Shown here piece by piece: positions 56,195-64,000 of a stretch of DNA of 64,000 nucleotides. The position numbers and the translations under genes were made by a program. The notes under the pieces are model-generated. The model was given only the letters and a program-made list of their open reading frames with translations, ran no database searches and was not told the origin of the DNA. The stretch is from Acidithiobacillus marinus (GTDB lineage: Bacteria > Pseudomonadota > Gammaproteobacteria > Acidithiobacillales > Acidithiobacillaceae): contig NZ_MXAV01000004.1 in assembly GCF_002847505.1 (NCBI RefSeq), forward strand, positions 62,001 to 126,000, in the 5' to 3' direction. The stretch's first letter is position 1, and the number at the start of each line of letters is the position of its first letter.

Positions 56195-56288
56195 TGCGGG
56201 TAATCTGCGCCATAATGCGTGCCGGTACTTGGCTTTGAGGAGGGCGTAAAGTCTGTGGGAATCAGCGCTCTTTGGCTTGTGGGTGACA

Positions 56289-56648
56289 TCATGCGTAGGC
56301 GCAGCCGAGTTCGACGGCCAGAGTCATGAGGCGTTTGTCACGGGACCATAAATTTGCCTGCATGAGTACGGCAGAGGCCAGAATGCTCACGTCCACATAG
56401 CCGATGCCGCGTCCCATCAGACCATGGCGCTCAATGAAAAAGAGGGTTTCTTCCGGAGATGTGGACTTGCAGCGGGGCAGGCAGGAGAGCAGATATAAAG
56501 TCTGCTGGCGATTCTGGAGATGGCCACAGGCAATTTCGCCGATGATGAAATCGTGAGTGTGTACCCTGCCATGATCAAGCAGTGTAGCCAGTTGGGCATC
56601 TCCAGAACGGAAATAATCGATCCACACAGAGGTATCGACCAGAATCAA
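56289..56648 (-). CDS. vapC: PIN-domain toxin (VapC family)
   Basis: The protein has 119 residues. ILVDTSVWIDYFRSGD supplies the first PIN acidic residue. GEIACGH, GYVDVSILASAVLM and LWSRDKRLMTLA give the others. VapC proteins are RNases that cut tRNA or mRNA when freed from VapB. It overlaps the antitoxin by four bases, which is usual. It faces the restriction unit, 94 bases away. Confidence 0.88.
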   Translation of the reverse strand: MILVDTSVWIDYFRSGDAQLATLLDHGRVHTHDFIIGEIACGHLQNRQQTLYLLSCLPRCKSTSPEETLFFIERHGLMGRGIGYVDVSILASAVLMQANLWSRDKRLMTLAVELGCAYA

Positions 56649-56842
56649 GCAGTAGGCTCCCGCCTGCGGGAAATATTCTGCAATTGTGGTTCGGTGCCAC
56701 CCAGGCGCGCCAAGCGTCGAGCACTTTCCCGTTCAATCAAAGCCCGTAGGGCTTCTTTCAATAGAGCGCCCCGGTCTTCCACGCCACAGAGCGTTTTGGC
56801 CTGGGCCAGGAGTTCATCATCCAGGTTGAGGGTCGTTCGCAT
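56645..56842 (-). CDS. vapB: VapB-type antitoxin
   Basis: The protein has 65 residues. RTTLNLDDELLAQAKTLCGVEDRGALLKEALRAL (key RTTLNLDDELLAQAK) is a typical ribbon-helix-helix N-terminus for antitoxins paired with PIN toxins. The C-terminal part (RLGGTEPQLQNI) would wrap the toxin. A near-palindrome TGGCATCA-GG-TGATGTCA lies 18 bases upstream, consistent with autoregulation. Confidence 0.85.
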   Translation of the reverse strand: MRTTLNLDDELLAQAKTLCGVEDRGALLKEALRALIERESARRLARLGGTEPQLQNISRRREPTA

Positions 56843-56859
56843 TTAGTAAGGCCTTATCA

Positions 56860-56877
56860 TGGCATCAGGTGATGTCA
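56860..56877. promoter_or_regulatory. Probable VapB operator
   Basis: TGGCATCA-GG-TGATGTCA is an eight-base inverted repeat with one mismatch, immediately upstream of vapB. On the minus strand TAAAAT (56882-56877) overlaps its edge and could be the -10 element. Confidence 0.5.
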
Positions 56878-57038
56878 TTTTAGATGCTTGCTACAAGGTT
56901 GTCATGTCCGTCCGGGTATATGGTGATCTGGCGGCACGCAGATTAATTCCATCAATCGTCTTCGGGGTTTGCCCCGAGCTGCAGCCTCTGCTAGGCTCAA
57001 AACCAACGATTTGCGGGGTATCCAGCGGAGCCTGAGAC

Positions 57039-58856
57039 ATGCGTTTTCTCTTTTTGCCCTTTATTTGGTTGGGAAAGCTGTTGCACTGGATTCGCCTGGG
57101 CGTCCTCAATCTGCTGACTCTGCTGGTGCTGGCGGCGATCATCATCGGCCTGACCGGCTATTTCAGTAGTCAGAAAGCGATTTCCGTTCCTGATAAAGCA
57201 GTGCTCTGGCTGGAACCCCAGGGAAGCCTGGTTTATAGCCGCAGCAATTCCTGGGAAAACCATCTGCTGCAGAAAATTCATCCCCGCCAAAATACCATTC
57301 TGCTCCGTCATCTGGTCGAAAGCATCGACCATGCGGCCAAAGACCCACATATTCGCGTCCTCGCCCTGGATCTAAGCAAATTTAACGGCGGTAGCTTGAC
57401 GCAGTTGCTCAGCGTGGCTCAGGCCCTGCAGCATTTTCGGGCTCAGGGCAAACTCATCTACGCCTATGCGCCCGAGTATTCTAATGGCAACTATGTACTG
57501 GCGGCCCAGGCCAATGAGGTCTTTTTGCCACCTCTGGGCATGGCACTGGTCACGCCTTTCTCCGATCATCATTTGTATTTCAAGGGACTACTCGAAAAAA
57601 TCGGGGTGACGGTATCGGCGTTTCGCCAGGGCAAATACAAGTCTGCCGTCGAACCTCTGACGCGTACAGACATGTCGGTGGCGGCCCAGGAAGAAAACCG
57701 GGCCTGGCTGGCTACCTGGTGGCAGTCCTATGGGCAGGCCATCAGCAAGGGGCGTGGCATTTCGACCGCCGATTTGCAGATCTACGCCACGCAGTTGCCG
57801 CAACTGTTGCAGCAGTATCAGGGGAATGCCGGGCAATTGGCGGTCAGTCAGAAGTTGGTGACCCAACTGGGTGATGCCGAGGATTTTCGCAATGCCGTGG
57901 CCAAGGTCATGGGCGAAAAATCCAAAAAACTGCATACCATCAGTTATCGCCGCTATTACCAGAGTTTCGCCAAACATGAGCACGAACATGGGCCGGAAAT
58001 TGCGGTAGTCCCCATCGACGGCATGCTGGTCCCCGGCAACAACGAAGAGCAGGGCGTAGTAGCCTCGGGGCCCACCGTTCGCCAACTGGATCGCCTCCGC
58101 CATGAGGAGGACGTCAAGGCGGTCATCCTCCAGGTCAATAGTCCTGGCGGCGACGTCAATGCCGCCAATGCCATTCGCCGGGCCGTTGTTCGCCTGCGCG
58201 AGGCGGGCAAGCCGGTGGTGGTGAGTATGGGTACCCTGGGTGCTTCGGGCGCTTACTGGCTCTCCACCGGCGCAGACCGGATCTATGCCGAACCCACTAC
58301 CATCGCCGCCGACATCGGTGTTTTCGTGCTTTTCCCCGATTTCTCCGGCTTGCTGCAGAAACTGGGTATTGGCTATTCCGGTGTCAGCAGTGTACCCGAT
58401 GCACCATCCATCTCCCCCTATGCCCCGCTGAGCAAATCTGAGCAACAGGCTTTCCAGGCGGTGGTGAACCACATTTATGGGCATTTCGTGGATTTGGTAG
58501 CCAAAGCCCGGCACCTGCCCGTGGCCCAGGTGGAGAAAGACTCCCAGGGCCGCGCCTGGAGTGGCGTCGATGCGTATCACCTGGGTCTGGTGGATGGTCT
58601 GGGTGGCATGACTGAGGCGGAAAAAGCCGTGGTCCAGCTCGCCCATCTCAAAAATGGTCATTACCATCTGTATTACCTGCCTCGCCCCGAGGGAGAGTCG
58701 CCTTTTGCGCAACTCCATTCCTGGGCGCTGGCCAGCCTTGCCCCCTCTTTGCCTCAAGGGAGCGAAACCGCCCTCAGTCAGGCCCGGTTGCTGCTGAATT
58801 ACTCCCGCCCCTATGGCGTTTTTGCCTATCTGCCCATCGACCCCAAGCTATCCTGA
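57039..58856 (+). CDS. sppA: Signal peptide peptidase SppA (67-kDa type)
   Basis: The protein has 605 residues, the long duplicated form. One N-terminal membrane anchor is followed by two protease domains. The catalytic Lys is in FRQGKYKSAVEP (Lys201 by my count) and the Ser in MGTLGASGAYW (Ser403), the arrangement known from E. coli SppA. It degrades cleaved signal peptides in the membrane. GGAG precedes the ATG. The start is 196 bases from vapB on the other strand. Confidence 0.95.
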   Translation: MRFLFLPFIWLGKLLHWIRLGVLNLLTLLVLAAIIIGLTGYFSSQKAISVPDKAVLWLEPQGSLVYSRSNSWENHLLQKIHPRQNTILLRHLVESIDHAAKDPHIRVLALDLSKFNGGSLTQLLSVAQALQHFRAQGKLIYAYAPEYSNGNYVLAAQANEVFLPPLGMALVTPFSDHHLYFKGLLEKIGVTVSAFRQGKYKSAVEPLTRTDMSVAAQEENRAWLATWWQSYGQAISKGRGISTADLQIYATQLPQLLQQYQGNAGQLAVSQKLVTQLGDAEDFRNAVAKVMGEKSKKLHTISYRRYYQSFAKHEHEHGPEIAVVPIDGMLVPGNNEEQGVVASGPTVRQLDRLRHEEDVKAVILQVNSPGGDVNAANAIRRAVVRLREAGKPVVVSMGTLGASGAYWLSTGADRIYAEPTTIAADIGVFVLFPDFSGLLQKLGIGYSGVSSVPDAPSISPYAPLSKSEQQAFQAVVNHIYGHFVDLVAKARHLPVAQVEKDSQGRAWSGVDAYHLGLVDGLGGMTEAEKAVVQLAHLKNGHYHLYYLPRPEGESPFAQLHSWALASLAPSLPQGSETALSQARLLLNYSRPYGVFAYLPIDPKLS

Positions 58857-58986
58857 CCTGAATGAGCAAAACGGGTCCTTTAATTGGGCGGATCCGATCA
58901 GGTTTCATCAAACTGTAATATTCTTTTGATAAAATGCTCCGTAATAACGAATAAATATCTGGCCACATCTACCCCTGCGGAGCCAA

Positions 58987-61872
58987 ATGAACATGATTCT
59001 CAAATTTCAGCCCAAGCACCGAAGCAGCGTTTCATCCCTGATCAGTATCATTCTTGCCGGTTTGCCCCTGCTGGCCCATGCCGATACGGTCCGTTCCATC
59101 GACCACGCGGTGCAGGTCGATAACAACGATTATGTCCATGCGCTGCCCTCGGGGCGGAAGGTGGGACCAGTCGGCACTATCAATGACACCGCCAATTTCC
59201 CGACCATGATTGTGCCTTATTTCGGTGGCGTGGCTGTCCTCGCCAATGGAGCCAGTCCCTCCCAAAGTATTGAGCTCTTTGGTACGCAGCTGCAGCGGCA
59301 GGCTCTGCTGGCCATTTACCGGGATGGCACGCCCAAGAAGCCCGTGAGTATTCCCTTACCGAATGGTACTGGTATTGCTGAAGCGCCGAGTGCTCCCCTG
59401 GCTGGTGGTGTGGCCTATCGGACCAAGGCCCAGCCGCAGCAACTCGCGGCTGATGCTGCTGCCACCCTGCGTTCCGAGGCCAGTAAAAAAGCGCTGGACG
59501 CCACGGTAATTGGCCACGGCGATCTCTTTCAGGGATTGGCTAGTGGCCCGGACGGCACCCTCTATGCAACGGGTGGTGTTTCTGATCAGGTGCTGGCCAT
59601 GCGGATGGTGGATGGCAAGCTGCAGGTGACGCATCACTACAGTCTGCAATGGCAGAAATTTCCCAAGGATCAGTATCCCTATCAATATCAGGGAGATCAG
59701 GATAAGCCCTACCTCTTTTACCCGGATTCTGTAGCTGTTGGGCCAGCGGGGAAGCATCTTTATGTGACCGGTATGCTGTCCAATAGCCTCGCCCGGATCG
59801 ATATTGCCAGCGGAAAGACCGACTACGTCAATGCCGGAGCCTATCCCTTTGCGGTAACTCTGGCGGATGACGGCAAACGGTTGGTGGTCAGTGACTGGGG
59901 CGGCAATGGCGTGACGGTAATCGACCGCGCCACTTTTCAGACCCTCGGACAGGTCGCCACCGGCCCCGAAGAAACGGCCGCAAGCACGGGTGCCGGCGTT
60001 CATCCTACGGCTATGACGGCCATCCCGGGAAGCCCTGATGTGCTGGTGGCTGATGCCAACGCCGATCGGGTAGTGGAGGTGAATACCCAAACGCTGAAAA
60101 TGGTACGGGTACTGGATGACAGTCCTTACCCCGATGCCCTGCCCGGAAGCTATCCCGATGGCCTGGCGGTAGCTGACGGCAAGATTTTCGTCGCCAATGC
60201 CGGCAATGATGATGTTGCCGTTTTTGATCAGGCCAGCGGCAAGGCCCTGGGGCTGATTCCCACAGGCTGGTATCCGACCGCCCTGACCGTACATGACGGA
60301 AGTCTCTACGTTGTGGCGGGCAAGGGCCTGGGTAGTGGACCCAACATTCATTTTCAGTGGGTCGGTGACATGATGAATGGTCTGGTCCAGAAGATTTCGC
60401 TGTCAGAGTTGGACAGCAAGCTCCCGGAATGGACACAACAAGTGCTGGAAAATGATGGATTCAGCCCGGCTCAGCGCGCTGCCCGCCATGCGGCAGATGT
60501 CAAAACCACCGACTGGCTCCATCAGCATATTCACTATGTGGTTTTCATTCTGCGCGAAAATAAGACCTTTGATGAAGATCTGGGCAAATATCAGGCAGCA
60601 GGACACTGGGCGGATCCCAAACTTGATCTTTACGGTCCCCGCGAGTTGCCCAATCTCTATCATCTGGCTGCCCACAACACCCTTTTCGTCAACTTCATGG
60701 CCGACGGTGAAGTAACCGCCCAGGCCCATCAATGGACCACCGGTGCCTCTGACTCGGACTTCGTGCAGCGAACCTGGCCGGAGTACTACTCCCAGCGCGG
60801 GCTGGTAGGAAATCCCGGTTGGACCCAATCACTCCAGCCGGGTAAGCCCGGTGCCAACAATCCCTATGCTATTTATCAGGATCTTTCGGTACTGGGGCAC
60901 TGGTCCAATCCCTGGATCAGTTATCCGGGACGACTCTTCCTCTTCAATGATCTGTTGGAGCATCAGGTTTCTTTTGAGGATTTTGGTGAGTTTGTTTCCC
61001 GCTCCAAGGCCGGAGCCATCTCGAAAGCCATGCAAGCCCACTTGGCAACGAACTTCCCGGCCTGGGACCGGATGATTCTCGATACCGACCGGGCCAAGCT
61101 GGCCATTCACTGGCTCCAGCAGCATCCCGGGGCCCAGTTCCCGCACTTCATTTATATCTGGTTGCCCGATGACCACACGGCGGGTCGCAAGGCGTGTTAC
61201 TACTCGCCCGATTACTATGTGGCCAATAACGACCATGCCACGGCGCAATTCTTGCATTATCTTTCTACCACGCCGCAATGGAAACATATGGTGGTCTTCC
61301 TCAACGAGGACGATGCCCAGTCGGGTGCCGATCACATCAATGCCCACCGCACTTTTGCGCTGGCCATTGGGCCCTGGGTAAAACAGCACTATCTGGAAAC
61401 GACTCAGTATTCCCAGGTCAATATCGTCAAGACCATCGAAGCGATTTTGGGGCTCCCGCCCATGTCGCAGTGGGACAGTAACGCCGCTGTATTTTCGGGA
61501 ATCTGGACGGAACACCCCGATTTTGCCCCCATCCCGTTGCTGCCCATGCAGGTTCCTGTCCGTTTCAATCCGGGTACCTGCAGCAACCACGTGCTGTTAC
61601 GACGGGAAGCGGGAGCCACAGGCCATGCCCTGACGGCTCAGTGGCTGGAATCCCACACCAGCCCACATGGGGCTAAACAGCCTCTACCCGAGGCCAAGGC
61701 CAGTTATACGCCTACCAGCCTGCTCAAGGTTCCTGGCCCCGAGCAGATGCGTCAGGAATGGATTGGCAGCAAAGGCAAGCAGTCCTACGAGCAGGTCATG
61801 GCGTATCTGCATGATTATGCTGCCAAGCACCATGCTCCGGTTTCTTACTACGTCGCTAATGACGGGGATTAA
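58987..61872 (+). CDS. YncE-like beta-propeller fused to a phosphoesterase domain
   Basis: The protein has 961 residues. A signal peptide ends near LLAHA-DTV (about residue 33). Residues about 180-470 show repeated blades (GPAGKHLYVTGMLSNSLARIDIASG, YPDGLAVADGKIFVANAGNDDVAVFD). From about 520 a phosphoesterase/alkaline-phosphatase-like domain begins with VVFILRENKTFDEDLG and continues with LPDDHTAG and NEDDAQSGADHINAHR, which hold likely metal ligands. The substrate is unknown. Phosphonopyruvate-hydrolase-like or phospholipase-C-like activity is possible. GGAG precedes the ATG. Confidence 0.85.
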   Translation: MNMILKFQPKHRSSVSSLISIILAGLPLLAHADTVRSIDHAVQVDNNDYVHALPSGRKVGPVGTINDTANFPTMIVPYFGGVAVLANGASPSQSIELFGTQLQRQALLAIYRDGTPKKPVSIPLPNGTGIAEAPSAPLAGGVAYRTKAQPQQLAADAAATLRSEASKKALDATVIGHGDLFQGLASGPDGTLYATGGVSDQVLAMRMVDGKLQVTHHYSLQWQKFPKDQYPYQYQGDQDKPYLFYPDSVAVGPAGKHLYVTGMLSNSLARIDIASGKTDYVNAGAYPFAVTLADDGKRLVVSDWGGNGVTVIDRATFQTLGQVATGPEETAASTGAGVHPTAMTAIPGSPDVLVADANADRVVEVNTQTLKMVRVLDDSPYPDALPGSYPDGLAVADGKIFVANAGNDDVAVFDQASGKALGLIPTGWYPTALTVHDGSLYVVAGKGLGSGPNIHFQWVGDMMNGLVQKISLSELDSKLPEWTQQVLENDGFSPAQRAARHAADVKTTDWLHQHIHYVVFILRENKTFDEDLGKYQAAGHWADPKLDLYGPRELPNLYHLAAHNTLFVNFMADGEVTAQAHQWTTGASDSDFVQRTWPEYYSQRGLVGNPGWTQSLQPGKPGANNPYAIYQDLSVLGHWSNPWISYPGRLFLFNDLLEHQVSFEDFGEFVSRSKAGAISKAMQAHLATNFPAWDRMILDTDRAKLAIHWLQQHPGAQFPHFIYIWLPDDHTAGRKACYYSPDYYVANNDHATAQFLHYLSTTPQWKHMVVFLNEDDAQSGADHINAHRTFALAIGPWVKQHYLETTQYSQVNIVKTIEAILGLPPMSQWDSNAAVFSGIWTEHPDFAPIPLLPMQVPVRFNPGTCSNHVLLRREAGATGHALTAQWLESHTSPHGAKQPLPEAKASYTPTSLLKVPGPEQMRQEWIGSKGKQSYEQVMAYLHDYAAKHHAPVSYYVANDGD

Positions 61873-61892
61873 GCTCAGATCATAAGGAGAAA

Positions 61893-61925
61893 CACCTTCG
61901 ACCGAAAAGGTTCGGAGGTGCTTTT
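61893..61925 (+). terminator. Intrinsic terminator after the phosphoesterase gene
   Basis: CACCTTCGACC and GGTTCGGAGGTG form a stem with one wobble pair and one bulge around a GAAAA loop, followed by CTTTTCT. It lies 20 bases after the stop. Confidence 0.82.
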
Positions 61926-62115
61926 CTGCTGATGCACCCTGCTGCAAATACTATACTTGCATCCACTAGGCTAACTATGACACCCTTTATGGCTGGTTGT
62001 TCACAAGAGATTTTAGCGCTGAGAAAACACAGCCCATAAAATCCGTAGAAGTTAAAAGGAGGCAGGCACAGGCTGATCATAAACTCGATTACCTGCTGCA
62101 AGGAGCCTTATTGGA

Positions 62116-64000
62116 ATGTCTCAAACCCGTTTATATTCAAATTCAGCTTCACCTGATGAAGTTCATCAACCCCCAGAGTCATTGGACGCCGCAGGATTGT
62201 TGCCACCTCCCTATCGGGACGAGCAAGAGCAGGTCGATAGTCTTCTCTTAGCCCTGGGCGATAAGCTCAATTGGCTGGAAGTGATTGACCAGGCTCGCCC
62301 CTGGGTGGAAGCCGTGCGCAAGCAGCCAGCGCCGTTCTGGGCCCTGGAATCTCTGCTCAAAGAATACCCCATCACCAGTGCGGAGGGCTTGGCTTTGATG
62401 CGTCTTGCCGAGGCTTTGCTGCGCGTTCCGGATACCGGTACCGCAGCCCTGCTGGCTGCGGATCAATTGGGGCGGGCGCATTTTGCGGGAGAAGAAAAGC
62501 AGTCCTGGATTACCCAGATTTCGGGTCGGGTGCTGATATTGTCGCGTCGCCTGCTGGCCGAAAAGGAAACCCGCAATCTGGTGCAGCGCCTTGGGATGAA
62601 CACGGTGGTGACCGCTGCCGTGCGCGCCATTGCCCTGCTGGGACGGCAGTTTGTGCTGGGGCAGGATCTGGGCGAGGCGCGGCGTCGGGCCGGAGAGGCC
62701 AGAAAAAAGCAGCCTTTATTGTCCTATTCCTATGACATGCTGGGAGAAGGCGCCCGCAACAGTGCCGATGCCGCCCGTTATGCAGCTGCCTATGAATCTG
62801 CTTTGCGGGCTCTGGCGACACAACCCGGTAATGGTGGCCCCCGGGAGCGCGATGGTATTTCCATCAAACTCTCGGCGCTGCATCCGCGCTTCGAGGAAGC
62901 CCAGCGGGGTCGTTTATGGAAAGAGCTCTTTCCCAAGCTGCAGCAACTGGCGGAACTGGCGGCTCAGGGACGACTGAATCTGACCCTGGACGCGGAGGAA
63001 AGTGATCGTCTGGAACTCCAGCTCGATATGCTGGATGCCTTGCAACAGCATCTGGCCCGTCATGCGACTTGCGCCGGGTGGGAGGGGTTGGGTATTGCCG
63101 TGCAGGCCTATCAAAGCCGCGCCGATGCGGTCATTGAAGAAGTGTTGTCTCGCACCCGCCGTAATCAGAGCCACTTGATGCTGCGCCTGGTCAAAGGGGC
63201 TTACTGGGATATGGAAATCAAAAGAGCCCAGGAAATGGGTCTGGAGGGATATCCGGTTTTTACCCATAAGCATCATTCGGATATCAGCTATCTGGCCTGT
63301 GCGGCACGCCTGCTTGAAGCCGCCAATGGTCCCCGGGCCCTGGTTTATCCTCAGTTTGCCACCCATAATGCGGCGACCATTGCCGCCGTGCTGCGGTTGG
63401 CAGAGCAACAGCCCGACGCCCGCTTTGAAATGCAGCGCTTGCACGGCATGGGAGAAGGAATTTATCGCGAAGTATTGCGCCATGGTTCTATTCAGCGCCT
63501 GCGCATCTATGCACCCGTAGGCCGTCACCGAGATTTACTGGCCTATCTGGTACGGCGTCTGCTCGAAAATGGCGCCAACACTTCATTTATTCATCAGTTG
63601 GCCAATCAGCATGTGGCTGCTGAAGATCTCCTGGTGAGTCCTCTCTGGCGTGCTGAAGAAACAGCATTGCCCAGACCCGCAGAGATCTATGGTTACCTTC
63701 ACGGTGAATGCCGACTGAACAGCCAAGGAATGGATATGACTTATGACACTGAACGTAGTCCGGTACTGGCCGCCGCACGGGCGCTGCGCGTCCAGACGCC
63801 TGAAGAAATCACGGCAGAAAATGTCGACCCGCTGATGCATACCCTCCATGCCGGACAAGTCCGCTGGGATGCTCTGCCGGTGGAGCGACGCGCCGAAATT
63901 TTGACCCAGGCTGCTGATCTGTTGGAGTCCCGGCGCGAGCCCATGCTCGCCCTGGTGATGCGTGAGGCCCACAAAACCCTGGCAGATGCGGTTGCCGAAC
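62116..64000 (+). CDS. putA: Bifunctional proline dehydrogenase / P5C dehydrogenase PutA (3' partial)
   Basis: The frame opens at ATG 62116 (AAGGAGCC upstream) and is still open at the window end, 628 codons so far. The proline dehydrogenase barrel shows ISIKLSALHPRFEEAQ, LTLDAEESDRLELQLD, LRLVKGAYWDMEIKRAQ and EMQRLHGMGEG. The FAD contacts and ALVYPQFATHNAAT are present. The aldehyde dehydrogenase domain begins around residue 555 and is cut off. No N-terminal ribbon-helix-helix precedes the barrel, so it is a non-repressor PutA. It oxidises proline to glutamate. Confidence 0.93.
   Translation, partial: MSQTRLYSNSASPDEVHQPPESLDAAGLLPPPYRDEQEQVDSLLLALGDKLNWLEVIDQARPWVEAVRKQPAPFWALESLLKEYPITSAEGLALMRLAEALLRVPDTGTAALLAADQLGRAHFAGEEKQSWITQISGRVLILSRRLLAEKETRNLVQRLGMNTVVTAAVRAIALLGRQFVLGQDLGEARRRAGEARKKQPLLSYSYDMLGEGARNSADAARYAAAYESALRALATQPGNGGPRERDGISIKLSALHPRFEEAQRGRLWKELFPKLQQLAELAAQGRLNLTLDAEESDRLELQLDMLDALQQHLARHATCAGWEGLGIAVQAYQSRADAVIEEVLSRTRRNQSHLMLRLVKGAYWDMEIKRAQEMGLEGYPVFTHKHHSDISYLACAARLLEAANGPRALVYPQFATHNAATIAAVLRLAEQQPDARFEMQRLHGMGEGIYREVLRHGSIQRLRIYAPVGRHRDLLAYLVRRLLENGANTSFIHQLANQHVAAEDLLVSPLWRAEETALPRPAEIYGYLHGECRLNSQGMDMTYDTERSPVLAAARALRVQTPEEITAENVDPLMHTLHAGQVRWDALPVERRAEILTQAADLLESRREPMLALVMREAHKTLADAVAE

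Noticed and set aside
57588-58757. Open frame of 389 codons opposite sppA
   Set aside because: Antisense of SppA, whose catalytic Lys and Ser are in the plus frame.
58913-58930. Sequence resembling a Pho box (CTGTAAT...TTTTGAT) before the phosphoesterase gene
   Set aside because: Only the first half matches well and the spacing to the -10-like TAAAAT (58930-58935) is wrong for a PhoB-activated promoter.
61997-62251. 84-codon frame upstream of and overlapping putA
   Set aside because: It overlaps the well-supported putA start, has no family resemblance and no suitable start codon context.

Overview
The window is a stretch of chromosome from a Gram-negative bacterium, read on both strands. 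It carries an LPS inner-core cluster (waaC, waaA), BamE, DsbB, PilT/PilU, Fur, a hopanoid glycosyltransferase (HpnB), a sulfide:quinone-reductase-like flavoprotein and a four-gene bioFHCD operon. This mix suggests an acidophilic chemolithotroph of the Acidithiobacillus type. The taxon is an inference from gene content and was not tested by comparison.

Layout. 1-8971 (+): surface polysaccharide and LPS core operon: GT2, NodB deacetylase, GT4, Uma2 remnant, GT9, O-antigen ligase-like protein, GT2, waaC, tyrosine-phosphatase-like protein, waaA. 3400-5800 is clearly AT-rich. A ~200-base palindrome at 8966-9164 separates this operon from the convergent ovoB-ovoA pair (ovothiol synthesis), which lies downstream of comF, trmL and an AbrB-type membrane protein (14801-9160, minus). 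14901-18436 (+): bioF-bioH-bioC-bioD. 18554-23861 (+): htpX, the aminoacyl-transferases aat and bpt, a FetB-like permease, RNase T, a ferredoxin-reductase flavoprotein and a coiled-coil protein. 23929-25168 (-): zinc ribbon and membrane protein. 25344-27594 (+): TetR regulator, argB, HAD nucleotidase. 27753-32359: EmrA-type fusion protein (-), PagL-like deacylase (+), then the minus-strand run yggS-proC-yggT-bioB. 32486-35875 (+): pilT-pilU-hpnB. 35893-47170: housekeeping genes: SQR-like protein, trmB, purEK, dsbB and a DsbG-like protein, smpB, phospholipase-D-type synthase, RatA-like protein, bamE, fur, proB-obgE-rpmA-rplU, YaiI-like protein.

47338-56194 (+) is the accessory region. Seven overlapping, GC-rich genes encode a type I restriction-modification system in the unusual order hsdR, DUF1016/PDDEXK nuclease, hsdS, RhuM, zeta-type kinase, 68-residue protein, hsdM. 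Every junction overlaps by 4-11 bases, so the set looks like one translationally coupled unit. A VapBC-type toxin-antitoxin pair (56842-56289, minus) lies next to it. The two recognition domains of HsdS are AT-rich blocks inside a GC-rich gene. This locus is the best candidate for an unusual system.

57039-64000 (+): sppA, a 961-residue beta-propeller/phosphoesterase fusion, and putA, which runs off the window end.

No stretch longer than 300 bases lacks a gene. The largest gaps are 2650-2902 (gene remnant), 61873-62115 (one terminator), 28767-29004 (one possible operator), 56843-57038 (one possible operator) and 8972-9159 (palindrome). I saw no tRNA, rRNA, CRISPR array, transposase or phage gene.
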